In this document: piece after piece, positions 44,263 through 53,836 of the stretch
Layout: every line of letters starts with the position of its first letter
How positions within the stretch are numbered: position 1 is the stretch's first letter
Source: Kribbella jiaozuonensis
Lineage (GTDB): Bacteria > Actinomycetota > Actinomycetes > Propionibacteriales > Kribbellaceae
Length of the DNA stretch: 64,000 nt
Direction of reading: 5' to 3'
Assembly: GCF_005233875.1 (NCBI RefSeq)
Contig: NZ_SZPZ01000001.1
Location: 1,798,001-1,862,000, forward strand
Translations under genes and position numbers: made by a program
The notes under the pieces: generated by a model
Told to the model about the DNA's origin: nothing
What the model saw: only the letters and a program-made list of their open reading frames with translations
Databases searched by the model: none

Positions 44263-45042
44263 CTAGCACGCTGAGTGAGTCCGCAGCCATCCCTGATCTC
44301 GGCGCGCGTCGTACGCGTCCGGCGTACCGGACCAGACCTCGGCACAACCGGACGTCCCGCACTCGCAGGCGAACGGGTACGGCGGGAGCTCGGCCAGCCC
44401 GATGTCGGCCTGCCACAACCGCCCCTGCCGGCACGCCGCCAGGTTCTCGTACCGCCGTTGCCGTGACAGCTCCTCACCAGCCGACAGCCGTGGCTGCGAA
44501 CCCAGCGCCGCCTCGACTGCAGCCGAGATAGCCGACCAGTCCGGCGTGGCCGGCACCTCGATGACGGCGCGTCCGTGCTCCGCGGCCTCCCGGCGTACCC
44601 GATCTGCCAGTACGGCGTCCCGCGCCAGCAGGCTCTCCAACCGGGCTCGACCAGCCGGATCGTCCGCCCGGGCGAGCCGCTCCTCCCGTGCTCGCCGGGT
44701 CTGCTCCGCGTCCGGCACCAACCAGACCGCTGCCGGGACGTCGTCAGCCATCGACGGGAAGAGCTGCGGACCCTCGACCAGCGCAGGTACGTCGCCCAGC
44801 GCGCGCTCGCGCACATCCTCGACGACCAGCTCCAGCCGCAACCGCGCGATCCGGATGAACGCGTCAGCGGCGTACTCCGGACCCTCGGCGAGGTCCTCCG
44901 CGAACGGCCGGGTCGGCGGCATCCGGTCGAGATGCGCGTAGGTCCACAGATCGATCGGGTGCAGCGGCAGGTCACCCCGCCGCGCTAGCGCCCGAGCAAT
45001 CGTTGACTTACCTGCGCCTGGGGCGCCACCGATCCAGACCAT
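44263..45042 (-). CDS. P-loop kinase/ATPase with a C-terminal Cys motif
   Basis: 259 residues (ATG 45042; GTG 45045 possible). Walker [11 protein letters not shown] at residues ~4-13, then a small-molecule-kinase-like body with LID-type Arg residues ([10 protein letters not shown]). The C-terminal ~55 residues carry [12 protein letters not shown], a CxCx4C cluster that may bind zinc. It resembles AAA_33-type kinases of unknown substrate. The combination with a Cys cluster occurs in actinobacterial hypothetical proteins. Confidence 0.75.
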   Translation of the reverse strand: MVWIGGAPGAGKSTIARALARRGDLPLHPIDLWTYAHLDRMPPTRPFAEDLAEGPEYAADAFIRIARLRLELVVEDVRERALGDVPALVEGPQLFPSMADDVPAAVWLVPDAEQTRRAREERLARADDPAGRARLESLLARDAVLADRVRREAAEHGRAVIEVPATPDWSAISAAVEAALGSQPRLSAGEELSRQRRYENLAACRQGRLWQADIGLAELPPYPFACECGTSGCAEVWSGTPDAYDARRDQGWLRTHSAC

Positions 45043-45069
45043 CACCCGGCCATCCTGCCAAGCGCAGGG

Positions 45070-45621
45070 TCAACGCACGTACGTCGCCAGCGATGCGGCC
45101 CCGGCCGGCTGGATCGACTCGAGCCGCAGGTGGACGGGCTTGTCTGACGGGCCGAACATCTGCTCGCCGGAGCCGACGATCGACGGCAGCGTCATCAGCC
45201 GGTACTCGTCGACCAGGTCGTCCGCCTGCAGCGCGCGGATGACGCTCAGGCTGCCGGTGACCGCGATGGTCCGCGGTTCGGACCGCACGTACTCGCTGAG
45301 CGAGCCGTTCATCAGCGTGGAGTTGGGGAAGGCCGACAGGTCGGTCAGCGTGTGGGACGCGACCACCTTGGCCATCTTGTTCATCTTGGTGGAGAAGTCG
45401 TCGGTGCGGTTCGGCCAGAGCTTGCTGAACAGCTGCCAGGTGTCCTTGCCGAGCAGCAGCACACCGGTGTCCATCAGCTCACCCAGCCGGAACTTGTCCC
45501 CGCCGTGCGTCTCCGGACCGTGCCGGAACGCCCAGCCGCCGGCCGGCGTGCCGCCCGAGCCGTCGGGGTCGGTGACGATGCCGTCGAGGCTGACGAATCC
45601 GGTGACGATGACGTGGCCCAT
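45070..45621 (-). CDS. Dihydrofolate-reductase-like (RibD C-terminal) protein
   Basis: 183 residues from ATG 45621 (AAGGAG upstream). RibD_C/DHFR fold: VIVTGFVSLDGIVTDPDG, LLLGKDTWQLF (~52), VTGSLSVIRALQADDLVDEY (~121) and PSIVGSG. It likely reduces a small heterocycle with NADPH; true DHFR activity is doubtful. Many actinobacteria carry several copies of this family. Confidence 0.82.
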   Translation of the reverse strand: MGHVIVTGFVSLDGIVTDPDGSGGTPAGGWAFRHGPETHGGDKFRLGELMDTGVLLLGKDTWQLFSKLWPNRTDDFSTKMNKMAKVVASHTLTDLSAFPNSTLMNGSLSEYVRSEPRTIAVTGSLSVIRALQADDLVDEYRLMTLPSIVGSGEQMFGPSDKPVHLRLESIQPAGAASLATYVR

Positions 45622-45747
45622 GGTCCCTGCTCCTTCTGTCGAGTGATTCACACCCGTACCTACTGCCGGGCCGCCGCCGATTCATCGCCGCCTACCGAAC
45701 TTTTTGCCGGGGAGTGTGATCTTGACCGCATTCCGAGCTCGGCCTAC

Positions 45748-45762
45748 TGTATGCCGTATACA
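45748..45762. promoter_or_regulatory. Operator of the CoA-catabolism regulon, site 1
   Basis: TGTATGCCGTATACA, a near-palindrome 22 bases before the panE-like start. The same pattern is found at 55023, 55107 and 57100. Size and symmetry suit a GntR-type dimer. Confidence 0.7.
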
Positions 45763-45784
45763 AACCCGGAAGGCAGGGACCCTT

Positions 45785-46756
45785 ATGAGAGTTGCGGTTC
45801 TCGGCGCCGGCGCGATCGGTGCGTACGTCGGCGCGGCGCTGCACCGTGGCGGGACCGAGGTCCACCTGGTGGCCCGCGGCGCGCATCTGGAGGCGATCCG
45901 CTCGAACGGTGTACAGGTGCTCAGTCCACGCGGTGACTTCGAGGCGAGGACGCCGGCCACCGACGATCCGGCCGAGATCGGTCCGGTCGACTATGTCTTT
46001 CTCGGGCTCAAGGCGAACTCGTACGCGAGCGCCGGCCCGCTGCTCCAACCGCTGCTGCACGACCGCACGGTCGTCGTGGCCGCGCAGAACGGCATCCCGT
46101 GGTGGTACTTCCACGGTCTGAAAGGGCCGTACGAAGGTCGCCGGATCGAATCGGTGGACCCGGACGGCTCGGTCACGCGGGTGCTCGACCTCGACCGTGC
46201 GGTCGGCTGCGTCGTCTACTGCTCTACCGAGCTGGCCGGGCCTGGCGTCGTACAGCATCTGGAAGGTACGCGGTTCTCGATCGGTGAACCTGCCGGCGGG
46301 CTGTCGCAGCGGTGTGAAGAGTTCAGTACGGCGATGGTCGCGGGCGGGCTGAAGTGTCCGGTCGAGGCGGATATCCGTCATGACATCTGGATCAAGTTGC
46401 TGGGGAACGCGGCGTTCAACCCGATCAGCGCGCTGGCGCGGGCGACGATGGTGGAGATCGCGACGCATCAGGGGACGCGGCAGATGGTCCGGATGATGAT
46501 GGAGGAGTCGCTCGAGATCGCAGGCTCGCTCGGGTGTCACCCGGAGATCTCGGTGGACAAGCGGTTGGACGGCGCTGAGCGGGTGGGCGAGCACAAGACG
46601 TCGATGCTCCAGGACCTCGAGAAGGACAAGCCGCTCGAGCTGGATGTCATCCTCGCGGCGGTGGTCGAGCTCGCCGACCTCACCGGCATCAAGGCGCCGA
46701 CGCTGCGCGCCGTACACGCTGTCGCCGACCTGCTCGCCAGCAAGGTCGGCGTTTGA
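45785..46756 (+). CDS. Ketopantoate-reductase family protein
   Basis: 323 residues from ATG 45785. Rossmann GAGAIGAYVGAAL (~7-19), VFLGLKANS (~77), NGIPWWYF (~103), catalytic Lys in DIWIKLLGNAAFNPISAL (~203) and the SMLQDLEKDKPLELDVI block with the conserved Glu (~285). The family reduces 2-oxo acids to 2-hydroxy acids with NADPH (pantoate in the type case). It shares an operator with the SucCD/transporter/TPP-lyase genes 9-11 kb away, so it probably handles the 2-oxo or 2-hydroxy acid of that pathway rather than CoA synthesis. Confidence 0.85.
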   Translation: MRVAVLGAGAIGAYVGAALHRGGTEVHLVARGAHLEAIRSNGVQVLSPRGDFEARTPATDDPAEIGPVDYVFLGLKANSYASAGPLLQPLLHDRTVVVAAQNGIPWWYFHGLKGPYEGRRIESVDPDGSVTRVLDLDRAVGCVVYCSTELAGPGVVQHLEGTRFSIGEPAGGLSQRCEEFSTAMVAGGLKCPVEADIRHDIWIKLLGNAAFNPISALARATMVEIATHQGTRQMVRMMMEESLEIAGSLGCHPEISVDKRLDGAERVGEHKTSMLQDLEKDKPLELDVILAAVVELADLTGIKAPTLRAVHAVADLLASKVGV

Positions 46757-46758
46757 GC

Positions 46759-46796
46759 CAGGTGGGTCCGGCCTACAGCGACGCCGGACCCACCTG
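46759..46796. terminator. Bidirectional terminator between panE-like and GH35 genes
   Basis: CAGGTGGGTCCGGC (46759-46772) and GCCGGACCCACCTG (46783-46796) form a perfect 14-bp stem with a 10-base loop. It fills the gap between the two convergent stops. Confidence 0.85.
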
Positions 46797-46802
46797 TTCC
46801 AG

Positions 46803-48644
46803 CTAGAGCTCGAGCGGGCCGAGGGACGGTCCGGCGACGAAGTGGACGACGGGATCAAGCATCACGTCTAGCTCGAGTACGACGAGTTCGTTGGTGCCGG
46901 GTCGGAGGAGAGGACCCGGCACGTACAACGTTTGCTGCGGGCCGCGGCGCCAGTATCTCCCCAGGTTGAAGCCGTTCACCCAGGCGAAACCCTTGCCCCA
47001 AGCAACCGTCGAGAGGAAATGGTCGGCTGGCTCGGCCACCTCGAAGAGCGCCCGCCACGCGGTCGGCCCAACGCCCGGCACGGGCGCAGCTGGAGTGGCG
47101 GTGGCGGCGTCGCCGCCCGTGGTCTGGCTTCCCCGGATGGGGGTTCCCGGCGGCCGCGTCGCGGTCGGGATGTCGTTCCACAGGCCGGGCACGGCGTCGA
47201 GGTTGTTCCACAGGCCGGGGACGGCGTCGAGGTTGATCGGGCAGGCGGACCAGTCGGTCAGGTCTGCGCCGTCGAGTTGGACCCCGCCGATCAAGCCTTT
47301 GGGCTCGCCGATTCGTTGGCCGTAGTTCACTCGGCCCTGGTCCTCGACCAGGATCTGCAGGTGGCCGCCGTGCGGCAGCATCAGCGCTCGGTCGTGCCGC
47401 TCCCGGTCGAGCACTCCAACGGGAGCGCCGTCCAAGAACACATAAGCGCGATCCCGCACCTCACCAACACTCAGCAACACCGCCCCCTCTGCCGCCACCT
47501 CAGTCCGGAACAACGCCAGCCGAGCATCCAGCTCATCCAGCGTCGGCATCCCGACCTGCTCACTCCACACGCCCCACGGTTCAGCCAGCAACCGCACCGG
47601 TGACCCCAGCGCCGCAGACGTTTCCGGCGCGGGCGCTCCGGACGCGGGGACCTCGTCAGGAACAGTCGCATACCGGGAGATCACCTCCCGAAACGCGTGG
47701 TACTTCAACGTCGGATGCCCAGCCTCGTCCAGCGGCGCGTCATAGTCGTACGACGTGACGGTCGGACGGTAGACGCCCTTGTCGTTCGCCCCGCTGGTCA
47801 GTCCGAAGTTCGTACCGCCGTGCAGCATGTAGATGTTCACCGATGCGCCGGCCGCGAGCAACGCGTCCAGTTCGGCCGCCGCCTCGGCCACGCTGGTGGT
47901 GTGGTGCGGTCCGCCCCAGTGATCAAACCACCCGTCCCAGAACTCCATGCACATCAACGGACCGCTCGGCTGATGCCTCCGCAGCGTCTCCAGCCGTTCG
48001 GCAACCCGCGACCCGAACGACCCGGTCCGCAGTACGCCGTCCAGCCCGCCCGCCGCGAGCATCGCGTCGACAGGCTGGTCCACAGTCACCAACGGCACGG
48101 TGATCCCGGCACCCCGGATGAGCTCGGCGACAGCCTTCAAGTACGTCTGGTCGTCGCCGAACGCGCCGTACTCGTTCTCGACCTGTACCAGCAGCACCGG
48201 CCCGCCGCTGGAGACCTGCAGCGGCGCGACAATCCGCAGTACCTCAGACAGGTACTCCGAAACCGCGGCCATGAACCGCGGTTCGTACCGGCGGACCCCC
48301 AGGCCCGGCTCCCGGAAGAGCCAGGCCGGAAGCCCGCCGTTGTCCCACTCCGCACAGATGTACGGTCCAGGGCGGACGATCGCGTACAGACCGGCGGCGG
48401 CCACCTCCCGCAGGAAGCGCTCGAGGTTGAGCATCCCGGAGGTGTCGAAGGTGCCCGGCTGCGGGCTGTGCGCATTCCACGGTAGGTACGTCTCGATGGT
48501 GTTGAGCCCCATCAGGCGGGCCTTCTCGATCCGGTCGGCCCAGCTGTCCGGGTGCACGCGGAAGTAATGCAGTGCCCCGGACAGGATCCGGAAAGGCCGG
48601 CCGTCGAGCAGGAAGTCGGACTCACCGACCGCGAACTGGGTCAT
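46803..48644 (-). CDS. GH35 beta-galactosidase
   Basis: 613 residues from ATG 48644 (ATGA overlap with the binding-protein gene). TIM barrel with acid/base Glu158 in VENEYGAFG and nucleophile Glu234 in MEFWDGWFDHWGG; MLHGGTNFG (~280) is also conserved. C-terminal beta-sandwich domains (~390-610). No signal peptide, so it acts on galactosides after uptake by the upstream ABC system. A 10-residue tandem duplication (NLDAVPGLWN twice, ~470-489) sits in a sandwich-domain loop. Confidence 0.92.
   Translation of the reverse strand: MTQFAVGESDFLLDGRPFRILSGALHYFRVHPDSWADRIEKARLMGLNTIETYLPWNAHSPQPGTFDTSGMLNLERFLREVAAAGLYAIVRPGPYICAEWDNGGLPAWLFREPGLGVRRYEPRFMAAVSEYLSEVLRIVAPLQVSSGGPVLLVQVENEYGAFGDDQTYLKAVAELIRGAGITVPLVTVDQPVDAMLAAGGLDGVLRTGSFGSRVAERLETLRRHQPSGPLMCMEFWDGWFDHWGGPHHTTSVAEAAAELDALLAAGASVNIYMLHGGTNFGLTSGANDKGVYRPTVTSYDYDAPLDEAGHPTLKYHAFREVISRYATVPDEVPASGAPAPETSAALGSPVRLLAEPWGVWSEQVGMPTLDELDARLALFRTEVAAEGAVLLSVGEVRDRAYVFLDGAPVGVLDRERHDRALMLPHGGHLQILVEDQGRVNYGQRIGEPKGLIGGVQLDGADLTDWSACPINLDAVPGLWNNLDAVPGLWNDIPTATRPPGTPIRGSQTTGGDAATATPAAPVPGVGPTAWRALFEVAEPADHFLSTVAWGKGFAWVNGFNLGRYWRRGPQQTLYVPGPLLRPGTNELVVLELDVMLDPVVHFVAGPSLGPLEL
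47175..47234 (-). repeat. 30-base in-frame tandem duplication
   Basis: Two adjacent 30-base copies differing at one base (47190/47220), inside the GH35 gene. Each encodes NLDAVPGLWN. Being in frame it keeps the protein intact; it looks recent. Confidence 0.9.
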
Positions 48645-49990
48645 CCGTTGACCTGGAACCCCTGCTGGTTGCCATAGGTGACCAGTGCGTCCTGCCAGGA
48701 CTTCAGTCCGGCGTTCAGGTCGGACTTCGCCTGGTACGCCTTGCCTACGGTGTCGCCGTAGATGCTGTTCGCGTACAGCTCGTACGGCAGGTAGCTCCAG
48801 CCCTTCACCACGTTGCCGGCGGCAGCGGTCAGCACCTGGTTGATCTTCTGGCCACCGAAGTACGCGCTCGCCTTGTCCACGAACGCAGTGTCCTTCAGAT
48901 CGGCCGTGGTCGCTGGGAAGCCACCGCTGGCCAGGAACGGCTTCACACCCTCGTCGTGGTTCAGCCACCGCACGAACGCCGCCGCGAGCGCCGGGTTCTT
49001 GCTCTGCTTCAGTACGGACTCGGTGCTACCGCCGTTCTCCGCAGTGGCCGGCTGGCCGTCGTACGTCGGCATCGGCGCGACCCGCCACTTGCCGGCGCCC
49101 GCCTTGACCGAGGACTCCATCACGCCGGGCATCCATGCCCCGGTCGGCAGCGTCGCGATCGTGCCGTCGCCGAGCGCCTTGAACCACTCGTCGGTCCAGC
49201 CCGGGATCTGCGACACCAGTCCGCCCTCGACGAGGTTGTTCCAGGTGCCGGTCCACTTCTTCGAGCCGTCGTCGGCCAGGTTGATGCTGATGTTCTTGCC
49301 GTCGGTCTTGAACGGCTGACCGCCCGCCTGCCAGATCATGCTGGTCGTGAAGCCCGCGTCACCGGAGTCGTTGGTGATGTAGGCCTTCGGGTTCGCGGCG
49401 TGCAGCTTCTTCGCGGCGGCGACGTACTCGTCCCAGGTCTTCGGTACGGCGATGCCGTACTTGTCGAAGACCTCCTTGTTGTAGAACAGCGCCATCGGCC
49501 CGGAGTCCTGCGGCAGCCCGTACAGACCGCTACCCGCGTGCACAGCCGACCAGGTGGACGCGGTGTACGCCGACTCGTACTGCGTGAAGCCGTACTGGTT
49601 CAGGTCGACCAGCGAACCGGGCAGTGCGAACTGGGGGAGCGCCTGGTACTCGATCTGAGCCACGTCCGGTGCGCCGGAGCCGGCCTTGATCGCGTTCTGC
49701 AGCTTGGTGTAGTGGTCGTTGCCGGTCCCGGCGTTGACGTAGTTCACCTTGACGTTCGGGTACTGCGCCATGAACGCCTTGACCTGGGCCTCCGCCGACG
49801 GCGTCCAGCTCCAGTACGTGATCTCGCCGCCGGCCTTCAGTGCGGCGTCGACCGCATCTGCCGATCCCGTGCTCGCACTGCCGCTGCTGTCGGTCTTGGA
49901 CCCGCCGCCGCACGCGGCCACCACGGCCAGCGCCGTCAGAGCGGCTCCGACGACCACCAGCCGCCGGATGCCTCGCCGATGTACCTTCAT
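48641..49990 (-). CDS. ABC sugar-binding lipoprotein
   Basis: 449 residues from ATG 49990. Lipoprotein signal RRLVVVGAALTALAVVAAC with Cys27, then a Ser/Gly linker and a family 1 solute-binding fold (ITYWSWTPSAEAQVKAFM, in part; GLPQDSGPMALFYNKEVFDKYG, in part; GGSTESVLKQSKN). It delivers an oligosaccharide, presumably a galactoside, to the two permeases. Third gene of the operon. Confidence 0.92.
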   Translation of the reverse strand: MKVHRRGIRRLVVVGAALTALAVVAACGGGSKTDSSGSASTGSADAVDAALKAGGEITYWSWTPSAEAQVKAFMAQYPNVKVNYVNAGTGNDHYTKLQNAIKAGSGAPDVAQIEYQALPQFALPGSLVDLNQYGFTQYESAYTASTWSAVHAGSGLYGLPQDSGPMALFYNKEVFDKYGIAVPKTWDEYVAAAKKLHAANPKAYITNDSGDAGFTTSMIWQAGGQPFKTDGKNISINLADDGSKKWTGTWNNLVEGGLVSQIPGWTDEWFKALGDGTIATLPTGAWMPGVMESSVKAGAGKWRVAPMPTYDGQPATAENGGSTESVLKQSKNPALAAAFVRWLNHDEGVKPFLASGGFPATTADLKDTAFVDKASAYFGGQKINQVLTAAAGNVVKGWSYLPYELYANSIYGDTVGKAYQAKSDLNAGLKSWQDALVTYGNQQGFQVNG

Positions 49991-50001
49991 CTTGTTGCCT
50001 T

Positions 50002-50865
50002 TCACTTGACCGAGCCCGCAGACAGGCCGGACTGCCAGAACCGCTGGAGTAGAAGGAAGGCGATCACCAGAGGCACGATGGTCAGCAACGACCCCGTGAT
50101 CACCAGGTTGTAGATGGGGCGGGCACCCACGCCGGTCGCCTGGTTGCTCCACTGGGTGAGGCCGACGGTGAGCGGGTACAGGTTGGGTTTGCTGAGCATG
50201 ATCAGCGGCAGGAAGTAGTTGTTCCACGTCGACACCACCGCGAACAGCAGCGTCGTAACGATGCCCGGGGCAAGCAATCGCAGCGCCACGGTGAAGAACG
50301 TCCGCACCTCGCCGGCACCGTCGATCCGGGCCGCCTCGAGCAGCTCATGAGGTACGGCGTCGGTCGCGTACACCCACATCAGGTACAGCCCGAACGGGCT
50401 CACCAGCGACGGGATGATGATCGCCCACACGGTGTTGGTCAGTCCCAGGTTCGAGAACATCAGGAACGTCGGTACGGCGAGCGCCGTACCGGGGACCGCG
50501 ACCGCCCCGAGCAGTACGGCGAAGACTGCGCGCCGGCCTGCGAACTTGTACTTCGCGAGTCCGTACCCAGCTGCCGTCGCGAGCAGCGTCGCGCCGCCGG
50601 CGCCGACGACCACGTAAAGAACGGTGTTGCCGAGCCAGCGCAGGAAGATGCCGTCGTTGTAGGTCAGCGTGTCCTTGATATTGCTGAAGAACGCGAAGCT
50701 CTTGCCGAACCACAGACCCGGCGTCGACAACAGGTCGTCCTGGGTCTTGGTTGCACTCAGCAACAACCAGAGCAGCGGGACGAGCGTGTAGATCAGGTAC
50801 AGCACCATCGCGCCGGTCAGCAGCTTGGACCGCTTGGGACGCAGGGGAGAAGACAGGACGCTCAC
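50002..50865 (-). CDS. ABC sugar permease, MalG type
   Basis: 287 residues from GTG 50865, overlapping the stop of the first permease. Six spans and the EAA loop ELLEAARIDGAGEVRTFFTV (~185). Inner-membrane half of the importer. The longer frame upstream is the shadow of the other permease. Confidence 0.92.
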   Translation of the reverse strand: MSVLSSPLRPKRSKLLTGAMVLYLIYTLVPLLWLLLSATKTQDDLLSTPGLWFGKSFAFFSNIKDTLTYNDGIFLRWLGNTVLYVVVGAGGATLLATAAGYGLAKYKFAGRRAVFAVLLGAVAVPGTALAVPTFLMFSNLGLTNTVWAIIIPSLVSPFGLYLMWVYATDAVPHELLEAARIDGAGEVRTFFTVALRLLAPGIVTTLLFAVVSTWNNYFLPLIMLSKPNLYPLTVGLTQWSNQATGVGARPIYNLVITGSLLTIVPLVIAFLLLQRFWQSGLSAGSVK

Positions 50866-51791
50866 AGGGACTCCCGGGATCCGCGCAGCTGGACGACGTA
50901 CGCGATGACCGCGGTGATGACGCCCATCACGATCGCGATCGTGGCCGAGTAGTTGAACTGCTGGCCGGCGAAGGACAGGTTGTAGGCGTACATGTTGGGC
51001 GTGTAGTACGTCGTGATCACGTTCGGCGCGAGCGTGCGCAGGATGTTCGGCTCGTTGAACAGCTGGAAGCTGCCGATGATCGAGAAGATCGTCGCGATCA
51101 CGATCGCCCCGCGCAGCGCCGGCAGTTTGACCGCCCGGACCGTCCGGAACGTACCGGCCCCGTCGATCGCGGCCGCCTCGTAGAGCTCGCCCGGCACGGT
51201 GCGCAACGCCGAGTAGAAGATCAGCATGTTGTAGCCGACGAACTCCCAGGTGACGATGTTGGCGATCGACGGCAGCATCCAGTTCGCGCTCAGCGGCTGG
51301 ATCGCCGTCGTACCGAACAGGTCGTTGAGGTTCGCGGCCAGCCCGAAGTTGTCGCCGTAGATGTAGCCCCACATCAGCACTGCGACGACGCCCGGTACGG
51401 CGTACGGCAGGAAGATCACGATCCGGAAGAAGCCGGACGCGTGCAGCCGGGCGCTGTCGATCGCGAGCGCGGCGAGCAGGGCCAGGATCAGCATGATCGG
51501 CACCTGGACGACCAGGAACACCGCGACCCGGCCGAACGCCTCCCAGAACTTCGGGTCCTGCAGCGCCTCGGTGTAGTTGTCCAGCCCGACGAACACCCGG
51601 CCGCCGAAGAAGGCCTGGTTGCGGTACAGGCTCAGATAGATCGCGTACCCGATCGGCGCCAGGAAGGTCAGCGCGAACACCGCCAGGAACGGGCCGACGA
51701 AGATCCATCCCTTGCCGTCCTGCGACGCGCGCCGTCGTTTCCGGCCCGCCACCGCCGCCGGCTGCACTCGTTGGGCCACGGACTGTGCCAT
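50862..51791 (-). CDS. ABC sugar permease, MalF type
   Basis: 309 residues. Six spans and EAA loop ELYEAAAIDGAGTFRTVRAV (~212). First gene of the operon, transcribed away from the LacI gene. No ATPase gene is in the operon, so a shared MsiK-type ATPase is probably used. Confidence 0.92.
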   Translation of the reverse strand: MAQSVAQRVQPAAVAGRKRRRASQDGKGWIFVGPFLAVFALTFLAPIGYAIYLSLYRNQAFFGGRVFVGLDNYTEALQDPKFWEAFGRVAVFLVVQVPIMLILALLAALAIDSARLHASGFFRIVIFLPYAVPGVVAVLMWGYIYGDNFGLAANLNDLFGTTAIQPLSANWMLPSIANIVTWEFVGYNMLIFYSALRTVPGELYEAAAIDGAGTFRTVRAVKLPALRGAIVIATIFSIIGSFQLFNEPNILRTLAPNVITTYYTPNMYAYNLSFAGQQFNYSATIAIVMGVITAVIAYVVQLRGSRESL

Positions 51792-51846
51792 CTCCGTCGG
51801 CCTCCTCTCGCCCTCACGACGCCACCGATCGCGCTGCGACGCGCAA

Positions 51847-51862
51847 ATGTTGACGTCAACAT
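51847..51862. promoter_or_regulatory. LacI operator O1
   Basis: ATGTTGACGTCAACAT, a perfect 16-base palindrome with the central CG typical of LacI sites. It lies 56 bases upstream of the permease start. Confidence 0.85.
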
Positions 51863-51880
51863 CGACGCGGCGACGGTAAC

Positions 51881-51896
51881 GTGTTTACGTCAACAT
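51881..51896. promoter_or_regulatory. LacI operator O2
   Basis: GTGTTTACGTCAACAT differs from O1 at two positions. The centres are 34 bases apart (about three helical turns), and this copy lies 34 bases before the lacI-type gene, so it may serve autoregulation. Confidence 0.8.
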
Positions 51897-51929
51897 GTCT
51901 ACACTGCGGACACGACCGAGGAGGCGGGG

Positions 51930-52967
51930 ATGTCAGCGGAGGTATCACCGGGGAAACGACGGCGAGGTCCGTCGATGGCTGACGTCGCCCGGCTGGCGGG
52001 AGTCTCCGGGCAGACCGTTTCGCGCGTCGCGAACGATCGGCACAATGTCGACGCGGAGACCCGCGACAGGGTCCGGGCCGCGATGAACCAGCTCGGCTAC
52101 CGGCCGAACAGCGCGGCCCGCGCGCTGCGGAACGGCGAGTACCGCAGCATCGGCGTGATCGTCTTCGAGCTGCACAGCTTCGGTACGACGCGCACGCTCG
52201 ACGCGATCGCCACCGCGGCCACGATCCGCGGGTACTCGATCAACCTCGTCCCGGTGCTGGACGTCACCCAGAGCGCGGTGACGAACGCGTTCGGGCGGCT
52301 GGGGGAGCAGGCGGTCGACGGCGTGATCATCCTGATCGAGGCGCACACGCTCGACGCGGCCGGCGTACGGCTGCCGGAGGGGTTGTCGGTCGTGGTGGTC
52401 GACTCGAGCGCGCACTACGACTACCCGATCGTCGACACCGACCAGCGGCAGGGCGCGCGGCTCGCGACCGAGCATCTGCTCGACCTGGGACACAAGACGG
52501 TGTGGCATCTCGGTGGGCCGCCGACCTCGTTCGCGGCGGACCGGCGGCGGCGCTCGTGGGAGCAGACGCTGATCGATCACGGCCGCGAGGTGCCGCCGGT
52601 GTTCGACGGCGATTGGTCGGCGACCTCGGGGTACGAGGCCGGTCGTCGGCTCGCTGAGGACGATCAGGTGACGGCTGTCTTCGTGGCGAACGACCAGATG
52701 GCGCTCGGTCTGCTGCGTGCGCTGTACGAGCGGGGGCGCGCGGTCCCCGACGACGTCAGCGTGGTCGGCTTCGACGACATGGAAGAGGCGGCCCATTTCT
52801 GGCCGCCTCTCACCACTGTCCGCCAGACCTTCACCGAGGTAGGCCGTCAAAGCGTCGACGCACTGATCGCCGAGATTCATTCCGGCGTTCACCGCACCGC
52901 GCCGGTCGCCGTCCCGACCGAACTCATCATCCGCAAGAGCACCGCCCCGCCGTCACACCGCGACTAG
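51930..52967 (+). CDS. LacI family transcriptional regulator
   Basis: 345 residues from ATG 51930 (GAGGAGG upstream). LacI HTH and hinge at ~16-70 ([20 protein letters not shown], in full, then [13 protein letters not shown]), and a periplasmic-binding-type sugar domain ([26 protein letters not shown]). It faces the GH35/ABC operon across two matching operators, so it is its repressor. Its 3' end overlaps the convergent sucD-like gene by 15 bases. Confidence 0.93.
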   Translation: MSAEVSPGKRRRGPSMADVARLAGVSGQTVSRVANDRHNVDAETRDRVRAAMNQLGYRPNSAARALRNGEYRSIGVIVFELHSFGTTRTLDAIATAATIRGYSINLVPVLDVTQSAVTNAFGRLGEQAVDGVIILIEAHTLDAAGVRLPEGLSVVVVDSSAHYDYPIVDTDQRQGARLATEHLLDLGHKTVWHLGGPPTSFAADRRRRSWEQTLIDHGREVPPVFDGDWSATSGYEAGRRLAEDDQVTAVFVANDQMALGLLRALYERGRAVPDDVSVVGFDDMEEAAHFWPPLTTVRQTFTEVGRQSVDALIAEIHSGVHRTAPVAVPTELIIRKSTAPPSHRD

Positions 52968-53834
52968 CACCGAGCGCATCAGGTCCGCGGTTTCGGTTGG
53001 GGTCTTGCCGACGCGCACGCCCGCCGCCTCAAGGGCTGCTTGCTTTGCGGCCGCCGTACCCGACGAGCCGGACACGATCGCGCCCGCGTGGCCCATCGTC
53101 TTACCCTCCGGCGCGGTGAAGCCGGCCACGTAACCGACGACCGGCTTGGTCACGTCCTCCTTGATGAACGCGGCCGCCCGCTCCTCGGCGTCACCACCGA
53201 TCTCACCGATCATCACGATCGCGTCGGTGTCCGGGTCGTCCTGGAACGCCTTCAGCGCATCGATGTGCGTGGTCCCGATGATCGGGTCACCGCCGATACC
53301 GATCGCCGACGAGAACCCGAAGTCCCGCAGCTCGTACATCATCTGGTAGGTCAACGTGCCCGACTTGCTGACCAGACCGATCCGTCCGGGTCCGGCGATA
53401 TCCGCGGGAATGATGCCGGCGTTCGCGCGCCCGGGGCTGATGATCCCCGGGCAGTTCGGACCGATCACCCGTGTCCCGTTGGCTTGCGCGTGCGCGAAGA
53501 ACGCCGCGGTGTCCTGCACCGGAACGCCTTCCGTGATCACGACGACGAGCGGTACGCCGGCATCGACCGCCTCGATCACGGCGCCTTTCGTGAAACGCGG
53601 CGGCACGAACACCACCGACACATCCGCATCGGTCGCCTTCACCGCGTCGGCGCACGATCCGTACACCGGGATCGATCGCTTTGCGAAGTCGACCGACAGG
53701 CCGCCCTTGCCGGGCGTCACGCCGCCGACGATGTTGGTGCCAGCAGCAAGCATCCGGCTGGTGTGCTTCTGTCCCTCCGAACCGGTCATTCCTTGCACGA
53801 CGACCCGGCTCTTCTCGGTCAGGAAGATCGCCAT
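52953..53834 (-). CDS. sucD: Succinate-CoA ligase alpha subunit-like (SucD)
   Basis: 293 residues. CoA-binding Rossmann domain ([25 protein letters not shown]) and phospho-His249 in [13 protein letters not shown]. Follows sucC by 2 bases. The substrate may be succinate, malate or another short acid. A regulated position beside Frc/TPP-lyase genes, with a pathway operator, suggests it is a catabolic paralogue or supplies acyl-CoA to a CoA transferase. Confidence 0.9.
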   Translation of the reverse strand: MAIFLTEKSRVVVQGMTGSEGQKHTSRMLAAGTNIVGGVTPGKGGLSVDFAKRSIPVYGSCADAVKATDADVSVVFVPPRFTKGAVIEAVDAGVPLVVVITEGVPVQDTAAFFAHAQANGTRVIGPNCPGIISPGRANAGIIPADIAGPGRIGLVSKSGTLTYQMMYELRDFGFSSAIGIGGDPIIGTTHIDALKAFQDDPDTDAIVMIGEIGGDAEERAAAFIKEDVTKPVVGYVAGFTAPEGKTMGHAGAIVSGSSGTAAAKQAALEAAGVRVGKTPTETADLMRSVLVAV

Positions 53835-53836
53835 CT

